Translations under genes and position numbers: made by a program
Part shown: positions 45,890 to 57,378 of the stretch, in pieces
How the letters are laid out: each line of letters starts with the position of its first letter
How positions within the stretch are numbered: position 1 is the first letter of the stretch
The notes under the pieces: model-generated
The model's input: the letters and a program-made list of their open reading frames with translations, nothing else
Databases searched by the model: none
What the model was told of the DNA's origin: nothing
Source: Reticulascus tulasneorum
Taxonomy: Eukaryota; Ascomycota; Sordariomycetes; Glomerellales; Reticulascaceae
Direction: 5' to 3'
DNA: 64,000 bases
Assembly (NCBI GenBank): GCA_001557505.1
Contig: LSAX01000005.1
Coordinates: forward strand, 3,038,001 to 3,102,000

Positions 45890-47113
45890 ATGGGCTCCGG
45901 TTCGCGCGACCTACTGTCCACCTTGCCAGACAAGCTCTTGGTGCTCGTTTTCGAGGCGGTGGGTCGTGCCTCTAAGCGCGATCTATGCCACGTCTCGCGC
46001 CTGAACAAACGGTACCACGCCTTGGCCGACTCGGTCCTCTACAAAACCGTGCTCTTCGAGTCACCTGCGCATCATATCATCTTCCGCGAGTCGCTCAGTC
46101 GACGGCCGCGACGGGGATCGGCCATCCAGGATATCACTGTGAAGATCGGCGATGATGCCGGCTTGGACCTGTCGAACTTGATGCTCGATGGCGCCAACTA
46201 CGTAGCTTCACCAACCACATCCAGCTCCGAGGTCAACGGCTTGTCGCGCGCCATCTCTACCATGTCAAACCTGGAAACCCTCGATATCTCAGTCCCCGTG
46301 AAGCTGTTGCACGGTATCGGCACGCTGTTCAATGGTCCCTTCGACCTAGCCTGCTTGAAATCGTGCACGTTGTTCTATCAATGTGCCGACGACGAGTACT
46401 GGGATCTCCGTGAGAATATTCACATCTTCGCCCACCCCACGCTTGAGGACCTAGTCATCCGGAGAGCGAAACTAGATCATCGCGGCTTCGAGCTCATTGA
46501 ACAGCCCCACCAAACGGGTCTAAAGAAGCTTCATCTGCTCGAGTGCGACATCAACGACGATGCACTTTCTGACATCCTCGAGTTCCCGGAAGGCCTGCGC
46601 GACTTCGTCATGGTTCAGACCGCTGAGCCGACACCTAAACTGGAGGAAAGCTCTGACAATATCGGAGACTACATCCTTGCGTTGCAGTCAGCGTGCCATT
46701 CGTTAGAGACGATTACTGTTGACGTCCCCACTCTGGCTGGTTTCAAAGCATTACGCATGCGCGAGTTTGTCGTGCTCAAAACATTACGTTTGTCCTGGGA
46801 CTATCACCTCTTCGGCAAGTCATCCAAGAAGCCACGGATGCACTCCGTTGGCATCCCGCCGGTGCTAGAAACGTTGGAATTCTTCAACGAGCTGGGTACT
46901 GATGAGGAGGTCACGGAACTTCTGGAGTATACAATTCGCAATAGAAGTGTTGTGGCTGAAAAATTGGAGAGGATCATTGTGCCGGAGGGCGACGCTGGCG
47001 GCGTTCCCAAGTTGATTGCTGAGGCTTGCAAGGCGGTGGGTTTGCCACTGGATATTATCGGGGCTATGGATGTGGAAACAGACGACCAAGAACAAAAAGG
47101 AGACATAGACTAG
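45890..47113 (+). CDS. F-box protein with LRR-like C-terminus
   Basis: Single exon, 407 residues. The N-terminus LLSTLPDKLLVLVFEAVG plus RDLCHVSRLNKRYHALADSVLYKTVLF is a full F-box (about residues 8-58). The rest has leucine-spaced segments (LETLDISVPVKLL, LEDLVIRRAKLDHRGFELI, LKKLHLLECDINDDALSDIL, VLKTLRLSWDYHLF) that fit an LRR-type substrate-binding arc. Expected to work in an SCF ubiquitin ligase; target unknown. The C-terminus is acidic (DVETDDQEQKGDID). Not closely similar by eye to the other F-box gene at 18.6 kb. Confidence 0.8.
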   Translation: MGSGSRDLLSTLPDKLLVLVFEAVGRASKRDLCHVSRLNKRYHALADSVLYKTVLFESPAHHIIFRESLSRRPRRGSAIQDITVKIGDDAGLDLSNLMLDGANYVASPTTSSSEVNGLSRAISTMSNLETLDISVPVKLLHGIGTLFNGPFDLACLKSCTLFYQCADDEYWDLRENIHIFAHPTLEDLVIRRAKLDHRGFELIEQPHQTGLKKLHLLECDINDDALSDILEFPEGLRDFVMVQTAEPTPKLEESSDNIGDYILALQSACHSLETITVDVPTLAGFKALRMREFVVLKTLRLSWDYHLFGKSSKKPRMHSVGIPPVLETLEFFNELGTDEEVTELLEYTIRNRSVVAEKLERIIVPEGDAGGVPKLIAEACKAVGLPLDIIGAMDVETDDQEQKGDID

Positions 47114-47832
47114 ACCCTTTGAGGGACACTAGAGGATCCAGTTAAACCAGAGAAAAGATGGTAGACGCTAGATGATAGACATTGAGCATTGGGAGAGGTA
47201 AGAGCATCCCATGACATGGAACACCCGCTATGACGAGGTGAAGTACCGTGGTCTAGATAGATAGTTGATCTAGTTCTCTATGCAAACAGACCTTACATTG
47301 CATAATCTCACAATCAAGTTCCAAAATCTTCAAGAGAGAACGATGATCAACTTGTGGTTAAGTTAGCGTCGACCAAAAGAGAAGAAAGGATCAGCGTGGT
47401 TGCATGACCAAAGCAGAAAGCAAGCCACGAAGGCGACTCCCCCAACATCTGATCTGCGCTGCTCTTACTGGGCACGGCGAGTGGTGTCGGATGCGAAGGG
47501 TTAAAACATGAATATGACTGCTCGCATCCGCACAATAAAGAATCCCTCCATTGGAACTATAACTAAACATCTACAATATCTCAACTCGCCGCTATTGCGT
47601 ACAGCCAATGCCTGATTGGTTTTGTTACACACCGTCGTGACTGTCTCGGTAGCGATCTCCCTCACTGTCATCTCAATGCCGGGCTTGAGACAGACCATTG
47701 CTCCGGCAGAGTAACTTTCAGAGCATCTTCATGTTGGCCTCGAGACACGAGCGTGTTGCTTCGAAGGATGTCTGTTTGGCTCTTGGCCTCAATCTCATGG
47801 TGTATACTCTTGCTTTACGCAGTATTCATCAA
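47114..47832. other. 3' region, possible extra exon of the next minus-strand gene
   Basis: Contains the F-box 3' UTR. A coding-like minus-strand frame at 47698-47501 may or may not belong to the gene at 47.8-48.3 kb. Confidence 0.3.
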
Positions 47833-48330
47833 TCAGTGAAAATCTGGGTAAAACAGGCTTCTGGATTCCACGTACGTCAGGAGGAGACTCAATTGCATGT
47901 GAATTAGAGCTTGTCTACGTCTCGAGAACTCCGCCATCTTCTCAAGAATAACCTGGCGCTTGTACAACCAGATCGCCCGTCGCCGAAGATCGAAATCAAT
48001 GATTGCAGATCTCTGAGTTTTCGACTTGAGCTCGATCGTCTCGCGGAGAATGAAAAGTGCAGTCTCGGCGAGCGAGTCTAGAGAAACCTGCAGTTCACGA
48101 AGATAGTTGTCCAGCTCGTCGTTCCCCCTTCGTTTTTCGGTTTCCCAATATTTCAGGAGAAGATATATCTCTTTGCCAGCGCAGTCCCATTCATTTTGCA
48201 GTGTTTCGATTTCCCGCAAGGCATTGGACGTGATCGCGTAGAACCCGACGACGGCTATCGTGACTGTGATCGTGAAAGTAAACACACTGACGATGTTGGC
48301 AACCAAAGACAATGTATTTAAACCATCCAT
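47833..48330 (-). CDS. Uncharacterised small helical membrane protein
   Basis: Open frame of 165 residues. It begins MDGLNTLSLVANIVSVFTFT and has one N-terminal membrane segment (about residues 9-31, VANIVSVFTFTITVTIAVVGFY), followed by a long polar, amphipathic helical part (IETLQNEWDCAGKEIYLLLKYW, LREL, LAETALFILRETIELKSK). A GTACGT donor at 47875 suggests that the last residues are replaced by another exon; an acceptor near 47780 would give a short basic tail. I recognise no family. The composition is clearly protein-like. The N-terminal hydrophobic plus coiled pattern recalls N-terminal domains of fungal NLR-type proteins, but no such domain is near, so this is only a resemblance. Confidence 0.5.
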   Translation of the reverse strand: MDGLNTLSLVANIVSVFTFTITVTIAVVGFYAITSNALREIETLQNEWDCAGKEIYLLLKYWETEKRRGNDELDNYLRELQVSLDSLAETALFILRETIELKSKTQRSAIIDFDLRRRAIWLYKRQVILEKMAEFSRRRQALIHMQLSLLLTYVESRSLFYPDFH

Positions 48331-49522
48331 ATTGAGGGATCAAGATGCTCACGGGTTCCAGCTCCGCATTAAAGCATTTGTTCTTGAGATGGAATAATGC
48401 TGGCGATGAGATTTTGCGCTGAGAACTGGGATACTGGTCATTGTAACTAGGAGCATACTCCGTAAGCCATGTAAGTAAACAGCAACAGGTCTACGGTGTG
48501 CGCGCACCGCGGCGCCTCCGAACTGGTCATCTTGGTTAGGCATTCGAACGCTGAGTTTTGCCAATAAAGCCTCTCAGCTGACGTGCACAGATCTCATCTA
48601 GGGCCAAGTGCTAACATTAGGGTCGAGAAAATCAGTGAACACTGATAATGTGAGACACGAATGAAGCTGCATTAGGGGCTGTAAAGGCAGATTTCTGAGA
48701 ATATCGGGCGGAAATCACCTACAGCGTTAAGAACCAACCCACCGTTCCCAATATCTAGGTACGTGATAGGCGACTTGCATTTCTTTTTTTCCATGCGCAA
48801 CTTATTCCTGTACATTAGATTATATCTAAGTCTTCGTTCTTTTGGACATTCAAATTCAGAACTTCGGTCTCTGCACACTATGCGTCGATTGAGTTTGTGG
48901 TGCAGCACCCACTCTTCGATTTCCTCAGCTGTGCTATGCACCTTAGTTGAAGGAAAACGCTTCTTGGGTATGTTCTAGCCTTGGATGCTTATCGCCGAAG
49001 ACGACGATTCCCACTTCAGTAGCCCAAACAATCAGCGAGACAGCCCTTAAGTGTACATGCACGCTATGCAGGACAGCCTTGGTGAAGGCGGTTACTGGGG
49101 CGCAGAGATCCATGGGCTGGTTCAGAAACAGGTTGCTGGCAATTGGCTTGCTCGGTGCGGATTCCGGATTGGATGTGCTCCATGCCCTGGTGCATGACGT
49201 GTGTGTGAATATGCATCCTGGCGTGGTTAGCCCATCCCACCAAGCTGACACGCAACCCCGCCAGATCTTGGTTTAAGCTACCCCTCCCCTCTCACAACCT
49301 GGGCATACATCATCATGCCAGTCAGCTAAACGATCGAACCGAATCTATTTTACAAAACAACCTTTCGATTTCTTTAGACCGGTTCAAGTACGTCTAGGAC
49401 TAGCACAGGAAAGGGTAGCAAAAGATAGCTCTGTGTCTTCAAATCGAGTACCATCTTTGCCTGCCTCGACAATTGTGCGACACTGTCATCGTTAGCGTCC
49501 ACGTCCGTGTCAGAAATTAGCC
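48331..49522. other. Region with two broken minus-strand reading frames
   Basis: Upstream of PI-PLC. Two adjacent minus-strand frames (49251-48943 and 48941-48672) look partly protein-like but are separated by stop codons with no good splice pair, so I call no gene. See the finding. Confidence 0.35.
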
Positions 49523-51268
49523 ATGTCCCAACTCACGTCACGCCTAAGCAAACTGAACCCCTTCTCATCATCCAGGCGCGAGGAAGATGAAGAGGATATT
49601 GGCGAGGAGGTTGACGCCACCACCGTCGCCGGAGGTGGTCATGGTGCCCGTCAATCCGGCATCACCAAGGATCAGCTCCGGGTGAGCCACGCTCTGAAAT
49701 CATTCCTCGTCCACAAGCAAATCCTCTCCGAAGCGGATGCCGGCCTGGATGATCCCGACCGGCCGACCGAAGCGCTGCGTTCACTCCTTGACAAACCGCA
49801 TCTCAACGTCCCGCCCTCCGTGACGGACAGGTCCCATCCACTACCTCACTACTTCATCAGCTCGAGCCACAACACCTATTTGATGGCCCACCAGCTCTTT
49901 GGATCTTCTTCGGCCACCGCGTATGAGGCAGCCCTCACCACTGGCTCTCGCTGCGTCGAGATTGATGCTTGGGACGACGAGGATAACAAAGAGGAACCCA
50001 AGGTCACCCACGGCTACACGCTTGTATCCAACATCCCATTCCGCGCCGTGTGCGAGACCATCCGCGACTGTGTGGACAAGGAGGTCGCCGCTTCCTCAGA
50101 AGCGCAGGGATATCGCGCTGCGCCTGTCGTTTTGTCGCTCGAGAACCACTGCGACGCCTACGGCCAGCTGCGCCTCGCACAAATTATGCGAGAGGTCTGG
50201 GGCGACCGTCTGCTTAGCAAGGCCGTCCGTGACAAAGGCACAGACGAGCAGGAAGGCACAGGCGCGCACGTTCGCCTCGAAGAACTCGGGTCCAAGATTG
50301 TGGTTATCGTTGAGTACCACCTGCCCAACGAGGCTGCGGACAGCGACTCTAGCTCTAGCTCCGAGGACGAGGAGGAGGAGGAGAGGCAGTCGCGAAAGAC
50401 GTACAAGGAGAAGAAGAAGTCTGCACCAGCAGCTGGCATTATTCCTGAACTTGCTGAGATTGGAGTCTACGCCCAGTCGGTTAAGCCTGTTGATAATTCG
50501 TGGTTTGAGCAGGTCGAGCTGCGGAATGGCCCTCATCACCACCTCATCAATGTCTCAGAGACCGGATTGAGTGCCTTTCTCCCCGCCGCAGGCCCCAAGA
50601 TCGCCCGCCACAACGCCGAGCACCTCATGCGGGTCTTTCCCAAGGGCACCCGAATCTCGTCCAAGAATCTCCAGCCAGTCCCCTTCTGGGGAATCGGGGC
50701 GCAAATATGTGCCCTCAACTGGCAGACCTTCGGCGCTAGCATGCAGCTCAACGAGGCGCTCTTCAGCGGCTCCGACGGATACGTGCTCAAGCCTGCGGCC
50801 CTCCGCGGCGGCGACGGCTCCCTTTCCAGGGGCAAGGTGGCGTTGCGCGTCCATATCGCCGGCGCGACGGACATTCCCCTCCCCAAGGACCGCGAGGCGC
50901 ACGACATCAAGCCGTACGTCAGCTGCGTCCTGGTCCACCCGGACGATGTGGATCGCAAGCCTTCCAAGCGCAAGACATCGCCTTACAAGCATCACAAGCT
51001 CGCATTCCTCCACAAGGGCGATAACCCGCCGCCGACGGACCCCATTTGGGATGAGGAGCTAACCTGGGAGTACGAGGATAACGAGCTGACTTTTCTTCGC
51101 ATCCTTATAAAGAGCGACGACAGCTACTCGAGGAACCCGCTTTTTGCAGTAGCCGCGCTGAGAGTTCTCTACGCGACCGAGGGGTGGAGTTTCATCCGCA
51201 TGCTGGACTTGAAGGGCCGAGAGACCAAGTGTACGCTGCTTGTGAAGTTCGAGATTGTGGATGTTTGA
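49523..51268 (+). CDS. Phosphoinositide-specific phospholipase C
   Basis: Single exon, 581 residues. PI-PLC splits PIP2 into IP3 and diacylglycerol at the membrane. X box (about 105-262) starts HYFISSSHNTYLMAHQLFG; the catalytic His are His116 and His163 (VTHGYTL), with metal-binding residues in CVEIDAWDD and VLSLENHCD. An acidic Ser/Glu linker (SDSSSSSEDEEEEE) separates it from the Y box (about 310-430; GLSAFLPAAGPKIARHNAEH, RVFPKGTRISSKNLQP, GIGAQICALNWQT). A C2 domain follows (about 438-578; KVALRVHIAGATDIP, DPIWDEELTWEYEDNELTFLRI). No PH domain is seen; the N-terminal 100 residues hold at most a remnant EF-hand. This is the short fungal type. Confidence 0.95.
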   Translation: MSQLTSRLSKLNPFSSSRREEDEEDIGEEVDATTVAGGGHGARQSGITKDQLRVSHALKSFLVHKQILSEADAGLDDPDRPTEALRSLLDKPHLNVPPSVTDRSHPLPHYFISSSHNTYLMAHQLFGSSSATAYEAALTTGSRCVEIDAWDDEDNKEEPKVTHGYTLVSNIPFRAVCETIRDCVDKEVAASSEAQGYRAAPVVLSLENHCDAYGQLRLAQIMREVWGDRLLSKAVRDKGTDEQEGTGAHVRLEELGSKIVVIVEYHLPNEAADSDSSSSSEDEEEEERQSRKTYKEKKKSAPAAGIIPELAEIGVYAQSVKPVDNSWFEQVELRNGPHHHLINVSETGLSAFLPAAGPKIARHNAEHLMRVFPKGTRISSKNLQPVPFWGIGAQICALNWQTFGASMQLNEALFSGSDGYVLKPAALRGGDGSLSRGKVALRVHIAGATDIPLPKDREAHDIKPYVSCVLVHPDDVDRKPSKRKTSPYKHHKLAFLHKGDNPPPTDPIWDEELTWEYEDNELTFLRILIKSDDSYSRNPLFAVAALRVLYATEGWSFIRMLDLKGRETKCTLLVKFEIVDV

Positions 51269-51632
51269 AGGGGGGAATATGTTGGACAACTGGTAGATTG
51301 GAGGTAAGGTTTGGACAGGATTCATGGGATTTCTTTGAACCTGAAAGGTTAGATCTTATAGGCTCCTACGCCAAAAAAGCTTACTTGTAATTCAACGCGT
51401 TGGAGTCAATTTCAGAGAACGTCCTTTTGCAGTAATCCCCAACAACTTTGTTTTCTACAGAATGGACGGTCATTGGCAGTATCGATGCTCCTGAAAAGGA
51501 AAGCCCCATAAGATCACGACATCCTTGCCTTTCTCATCTTCGTCAGGCCATGTTAGACATAGCATGTATGTATTGTCAAAGTAATGACTGTCGTTCTACA
51601 CTGCGTGGCCTGTCGAATAGATGAGAACTCTG
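51269..51632. other. PI-PLC 3' flank
   Basis: Nothing beyond the expected 3' UTR. Confidence 0.4.
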
Positions 51633-51982
51633 TTACAATGTCCTATTCCCACCAGCAACCAAACTGCTTGCAGTTCCGGAACCAAAAGTCACCCCAGTCG
51701 CCCTTGACATCGCCACGGTCACCCCGGAAGGAAGCTGAATAATAGGCTGGGCACAGTTCAACATCAGCGAGTCAAGAACTCTGGTTCGGCTACTTATCAC
51801 CTTGGAACTGATCGAATGGAGTCTATCATGGTTGGTTGAATGGTGAGAACTTACGTAGTCCAAGACTGAAGTGGCACTACGGCACTTGTCGTCTTGGCCA
51901 AGCTTTCTTGGCTACCCCGTACTTTAGAATCAACTTCCCCTGCCAAGACACCAAGATATTGCGACAAGTCTGCTATCTGCAT
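51633..51982 (-). CDS. Possible small two-exon gene, 91 residues, unknown
   Basis: Proposed exons 51982-51855 and 51780-51633, joined over a 74-bp GTAAGT...CAG intron, give MQIADLSQYLGVLAGEVDSK followed by a Ser/Thr/Val-rich chain ending in SLVAGGNRTL. Both parts have protein-like composition and the splice keeps frame. I recognise no family, and the N-terminus could extend into upstream exons since the frame is open a little further. It could be a chance ORF. Confidence 0.3.
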
Positions 51983-52393
51983 GCCAAGCAGATATGCTGA
52001 GGTGTTGGTAACGGGTGGCAGACTTGGCGATTACACGTCACATTTACGAGGTGAACTAGGAAAAGCTTTGCAAGCTTGCTCTTGGCAAACTTGGATGTCA
52101 AGACAACAAAAGCCGGCGTCCGGATTTCACATAAGATTTAGTTGAGTAAATATATCAGGTTTCGCACATATGCTTTGCGTGTCAACTTGTCCCACGTATT
52201 TGGTTTCCTGATTTGTTCTCAAGAGCATACCACGGCATCCGCGTCGTAACTCCGCTCGGTAACGGCATTTCATCATGAGAAGCGTACGAACATAATGAGA
52301 TGACATTAAGCAATCTAATAAATTCGTGACATGTCTATATAGCAAACACCCATGACGCCCCGCATTAGGAGTTAAGACGGCCACGGTATGACC
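51983..52393. other. Intergenic before GPCR stop
   Basis: About 400 bp; nothing supported apart from a possible upstream part of the small ORF above. Confidence 0.4.
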
Positions 52394-53678
52394 TCAAGCC
52401 CGATCCAACGGTCTCTCTAGCATTTTCCGCCGCTTCCGTCCTTTCATACCAATAGTAATAAAGACGACTCCGTTCCAGAATCCGCGCAGGGAACCCATTG
52501 CGCCAACAGCGATAAGAAGTGGAAACGGTTTAAACTTTGGGTTGATGAATGCAGCAATGCGATTAGTGGTCGGCGCAACCCAGATTGCTAAGAGTACGAC
52601 GAAGAACATTGCTGGCATGACTACATACTGTCTAAATGACAGAGACGATCGCTCGGCAGGCCTGCGGTCTAAGGTGGCGTTCCCCGGTGGACGTGAGCGA
52701 GGGGTTGAGATCGACCGTTTCGCGCCAAAGGACGGGTCTTTTCCATCCTGTGAGTTAGAGCCTTGCCCAGGTTGCGACTCGGCATTGGCATCAACGGTCA
52801 CGTCGTTATCGAAATGGCCTGCATCGTCGGCGGACGATAGAGTATCCAGTGGAATGGAGTCGCTGGCAATCGATCTGACTGCGTCTCTCCTTTTGAGAAT
52901 CTCTACCCCAACAAGACAATAGAGTATCATGGTAACGAAAATCGAAGACCTTGAAGAAAGAAAGAGAAGTCAGCATGGTAGATGTGAAGTTTGGGATAGT
53001 ATTGACCTACCAGATCGGCACATAGTATATAACTATGCGGAAGAGCACCCACTTGGGAGCGATCGCACACCAGAGCTGTCAAGAACTGTTAGTCACTTTG
53101 TTCATTGCACTATCCTCAATTCGGGAATAAAATGGTCCACGTACTGTCACACTGCCATACATTGGGCCTTTCTCCGTGGTACGGATGAAGAGGAAGACAA
53201 ACGAGGGGATGAACGAGAAAGTGGTAATCGCAGCAAGGTACTTGACCTCCAGCTTCCGCAAATCTAAATTCTCGTATCGATGGAAGACGATAAGGAACAC
53301 ATCGATGGCCATGGCAAGTGTCCAAAGCACGTCCGCCAATGGAAACCTATAAAACTTGTTATCAGCTCGTCCTCGCGTGACCTGGCTTGGATTTGGCTCG
53401 GCTGCCAAACTCTGCACGTACATCTGGTTTAGGAAAGCCTGGAACTGACACAACGCCGAGGTATCTCCTGCTCTGGGTCCGTCGAGAGATATCATCGTGA
53501 GGGTAACGTCAAAGATGTTATAAAAGGCATTGTAGAGGATAAGCCGATGAATCGGATTGCGGAACTGCGGCGAAACGGCAAAGGCGATAATAATCGTACT
53601 TATTCCCAGAATGGAAAGAGACGAGGCGCAACGCTCGACGATCTCCAAGGCTTTGAGCTGGCCGTTCGAGAGCGACAT
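52394..53678 (-). CDS. cAMP-receptor-like G-protein-coupled receptor
   Basis: Four exons (53678-53422, 53346-53145, 53075-53011, 52949-52394) give 359 residues. Seven membrane helices: LSILGISTIIIAFAVS, LILYNAFYNIFDVTLTMIS, FPLADVLWTLAMAIDVFLIV, AAITTFSFIPSFVFLFI, RIVIYYVPIW, then MILYCLVGVEILKRR-type helix, and VVMPAMFFVVLLAIWVAP with LLIAVGAMGSLRGFWNGVVF. The LWC block after helix 4 (TLWCAIAPKWVLF) and the CQFQAFLNQMFPLADVLW stretch match the Dictyostelium cAR-like class of fungal GPCRs. Between helices 5 and 6 lies a long polar loop rich in Ser/Asp, typical for G-protein coupling and phosphorylation. The exon 3 frame was rechecked and is intact. Ligand unknown; in fungi this class is tied to nutrient and cAMP signalling. 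Confidence 0.88.
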
Positions 53679-54842
53679 GATGAGATTTGATGCCTCGTTA
53701 GAGGATTCACGGCAGCCATCGCGCGGTGAACAATTGACAGATTGATATTGCGACACAAGATCAATACCACGTCATAAATGCATGACTGGCAGAGGCTGTG
53801 GTGGTTTATATTTTGGAAGCTGGGTTGCAGATTTGTGTGCATGATAGCGTCTGATTAGTGGCGGATGGCGTGCTCGCAGCAGTTATCGGATTGGATGTCG
53901 GATGCCAGTAGCATGCAGCGTCTGTCCCAATATCAATCTGCAAGCCTCAAAGAGCCAGTCAAACAGGAGAACGCAACGTGGCGGTTCGATCCAGCACAGA
54001 GCCATGCAAAACAAGCAAAGATAGAATAAATGACCGGCATTCCCGGACCATCTCGTCGCGCGACCTTACGTACAAGTCGGCACCCCCCACTCCTCACATT
54101 GCAGACTTGCTTCCGAGACGGAATGGTGGTAAACAAGCATGACCCGGATCTTTGGAACAGGTGTATAAGTGATCGACGCTGCTGTTGGTGAGGCTTTTTA
54201 AAGAACACGACCAGTTTGAAACGCCGCCAAGCTTCGATACGTGAAGCTGAAGAACTGTCGAGGCACGCCTTTCGCATGCAAGATTTCAACCCCTGGGATC
54301 TCTACCCTTCCATGCGATGGCGTCTTTAAACAAGAAGCATACACCAATCTATCATCGCCGACTATAACCTTGGCAAGCGACTAAAATACTAACCAGTAAC
54401 GCCACTCCGCCAAGACCTCCTTTAAGCATAATGCCCGTCTCGGAAATTCAAATATGTTGGGATGAGGGGAAATTTAGCTGAGCACGAACTTCGCCGGTAT
54501 ATAGAGTGCTAGGTCGTTCTATCGGCGAGAGCTATTTTCGCCGGTGGGTGGCTTGCTCTGGACCGCGGTTGGTATGAATCTGATATCGACCAGTCACGCC
54601 ATATTTTCGTTGCTCAAGGTATCAAAAGCTTGGATCACTGCCTGATGATCGAAGCGCTTCGACTCAGCATTTCCTGCCAAGATTGAACCCTCTATTCGCC
54701 TTGCCAGTCTGATAGAATCTCGAGTTTTCGATCTTGTCGACGCTATTATGCTTTTGTACACTCCTTGGAGAGGATATGCAGCAATCCCTATTGTCGCTGT
54801 TGCAGTTGTCAGCTACCTGTGGCAGTATAGTTACCATACGAT
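53679..54842. other. Intergenic between GPCR start and glycosyltransferase stop
   Basis: About 1.2 kb of GPCR promoter and 3' flank. No gene supported. Confidence 0.5.
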
Positions 54843-57378
54843 CTAAGGGACATCCATACCTGTGAAGATCTTGGTGGATATTCCAGCGAGACCCTTGCCC
54901 ACACCCTTGGCGAGTCCGGCTGCACCACCCTGTTTGGCACCGTTGTATGGCAACATGTAAAGACCTGTTACTCCATCAATGATTCCGTAGACGACAGCGT
55001 TTGCGCCGGCTATTGTCCCTGATTTCCAATCATGGATCACACCGTAATCCCGAACTTCCTCGCCATACAGGCGAGGTATGTTTCGAAATCCCTCAGTGAA
55101 GGCGAAAGGGAGTAGAACAAGGCTGCTTGCATAATGCGTGAAGAAGCTGCCTACACCAGAAGCTGAAGCTGCACCCATAGCGCCTGCCGTTTCCATACAG
55201 TTTCTTGTGTTCCTGGGCTTTGCCGAAGGTGGAGACGTCTCGCCATAAGATGGATGTCGCTGTTTTGAGGCTGGCCCGGTTGTCGGATGTGATTCGGACG
55301 GCTCTGCTAAACGAGATCTTGCATCGCTTCGATAAATTTTAACGGGTTTGGATACGATTTCCGTTGCCGCTTTCATCATGTCAGTGCCTACACCCATAGC
55401 TGCAGACACTGTGCCAGTGATAGGATCCCAACGGCGATTCTCGATAACGATTTGACGAGTCTCATGTCTAGCCACCAGGTGAGCAGTTAGGATTTCCATT
55501 CGATCTCCAACGTATGTACTAGCACGCTGAAAGACTTACATGATTAGCTTACGCGGGTCAATCTTCAGGTGGCTGGCAAGAATTTCGGCCGCCGCCTTTG
55601 ACAACTTCATTTTCCTTCCTCTTCGTTCATGAATCCACGCGGCGGTCTGGCCTTTTAAGATATCGCATTCGAGAGTCTCCTGCGGTAGATTGGCGTGAAA
55701 TGACGCTGCTGCTGCTTTGACGCCTGATTCGGACCTCATCTTCGTTGAAATTTCTTGCGCCGCCTCTGACGCTGCAGGTGTTAAGCAAAATTGGATTGCT
55801 TCGGCCAAGTTTTCTACACTCAGGCTCTTATGGGGAATAGGTTTGGGACCTGCACCGGCAGCAGCGACCATATCGCCCCAGAATGGCTGGCTACTCACAA
55901 TGCTCAACAGTTAGCAGGCAGTTCCAGGAGCTGAAATGATAGCAGAGTTTGGGGCACTGACTCTCCAAAGAAAGGTACAATCGTGGTTGGCCGTCCATTT
56001 AGAAGTCCGCATGCCGTTGTACCGGCACCACCGTGATGAATGACAGCCGCGACGTGCTGGAATAACCACTCGTGAGGGCAGTCGCCTAAGTACATGATGT
56101 TGTCTGTCTCTGGCCCACTCAGTTTACTCCAGCCTTTGGATATGATTGCGCGAGCTCCAGCCATGCGAAGAGCCTCGGTCAGAGTTGCTGACAGTTTTCC
56201 TGGGTCATCAATTACAATGCTTCCGAAGCCAATATATATTGGTGGCGAACCCCTTCGAAGGAACTCAGCAAGTTCTGGCGGTGGGTTATAGTTCGGCAGT
56301 TCACGGAAGAAAAACCCGCACACGTCTTCCCAAAATTAGAAACCTCAAGATCGCTAGGCCTTGTTTTAACGTACCTATGTGGGAACTCCAATCCGCCGGC
56401 TTTGGAACAAGCGCAGGTGACCAACAGTAGGTGTGAGGTATCTTGAGTGTTTCTGCTAAACGGGGTCCAGTAGAAAAGTCCACGGCCTCCAAGTCAAGGG
56501 CGTCTCGCCACTCATTGATAACGTCTCCAAGGCTATGAGAAGCGGTCAGTCTCCGGGCCTAAAATAGGCAGGGAATGATTCTGGAAATCATATCCGGTTA
56601 CCTACCCTTGCCATGTCAGGAACTCAACAATTGCATAAGAAACATAGTTCGCCGTCTGTGGATCGATGCCGGAGCCTGTCGCAATTTTGATATTTGCCAG
56701 TGGGTGGGGGAAAGCCCTGGTACTAGTCCACGGCATTGTAAACATTATATGCACCGGAATCCCCAGTGCTTGAGCACAGTGCATATGCGCAAAGCTTGGG
56801 GGATTGGCGATAATTGCATCGGCGACGAATGGAGCCGATGTTATGGGGTCGGCATCCACGCACGAGAGCCAGCAGCCATTAAGCATGTCGGCCACCATCC
56901 TCCGCTTCTTTTGGATATCGCCACCTCGTAGGCTTTTTATGCTGGGTATCAGACCTGGGTTTCGTACCATGTACGACATCAGCTCAGCCGGATCACCACC
57001 AATAGGGTAGAATTCCAGCCCAGCACCACGGACAAAGGAGTCGAAAACGTTATGAGTGGCTAGTCTCACCCGGTGCCCGTGTTTCTGTAACTCGTTTCCA
57101 AGCGCAACGAAAGGCTGAATATCGCCTCGGCTACCAACAACTTGGATGACGATATTCAGCTTGACTGGGAATGGATTCCAGTCGGCGTCCTGAGACACTT
57201 TATACGAGTATGCCGGAGGCGCATTAAGCGGTTTGTCCAATTCGCATTGAGAAACACCCTTCAAGTTCGTTAGGAGGAAAGAGAGAGATTTGAAGACCCT
57301 GGAGTCAATGTCGACGTCGATCCGGCCATCGTCTATTTGGGTTGTCAGATACACGACAATGCTCGGGATGCTCTCATG
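54843..57378 (-). CDS. UDP-glucose:sterol glucosyltransferase-like GT1 enzyme; N-terminus unresolved
   Basis: Five exons (57378-56606, 56532-56375, 56325-55962, 55890-55540, 55518-54843) keep frame and give about 773 residues. N-terminal GT28-type half: [75 protein letters not shown]-terminal donor-binding half: [47 protein letters not shown]. The tail ([17 protein letters not shown] and Gly/Ala-rich blocks) is shared with fungal members of this group. They lack the PH/GRAM part of yeast Atg26 and probably glucosylate sterols or similar lipids. The frame that codes for the first domain has no Met before the GT core: it opens at a TGA at 57381. A Met-started frame (57484, MAKSGNLDLKSDGL) overlaps one base out of phase, so either an intron or an indel is missing from my model. 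Confidence 0.85.

Noticed and set aside
53011..53075. Apparent frameshift in GPCR exon 3
   Set aside because: First reading seemed to show an extra base; a recheck of the sequence gave 65 bp and an intact frame through the LWC and RIVIYYVPIW blocks.
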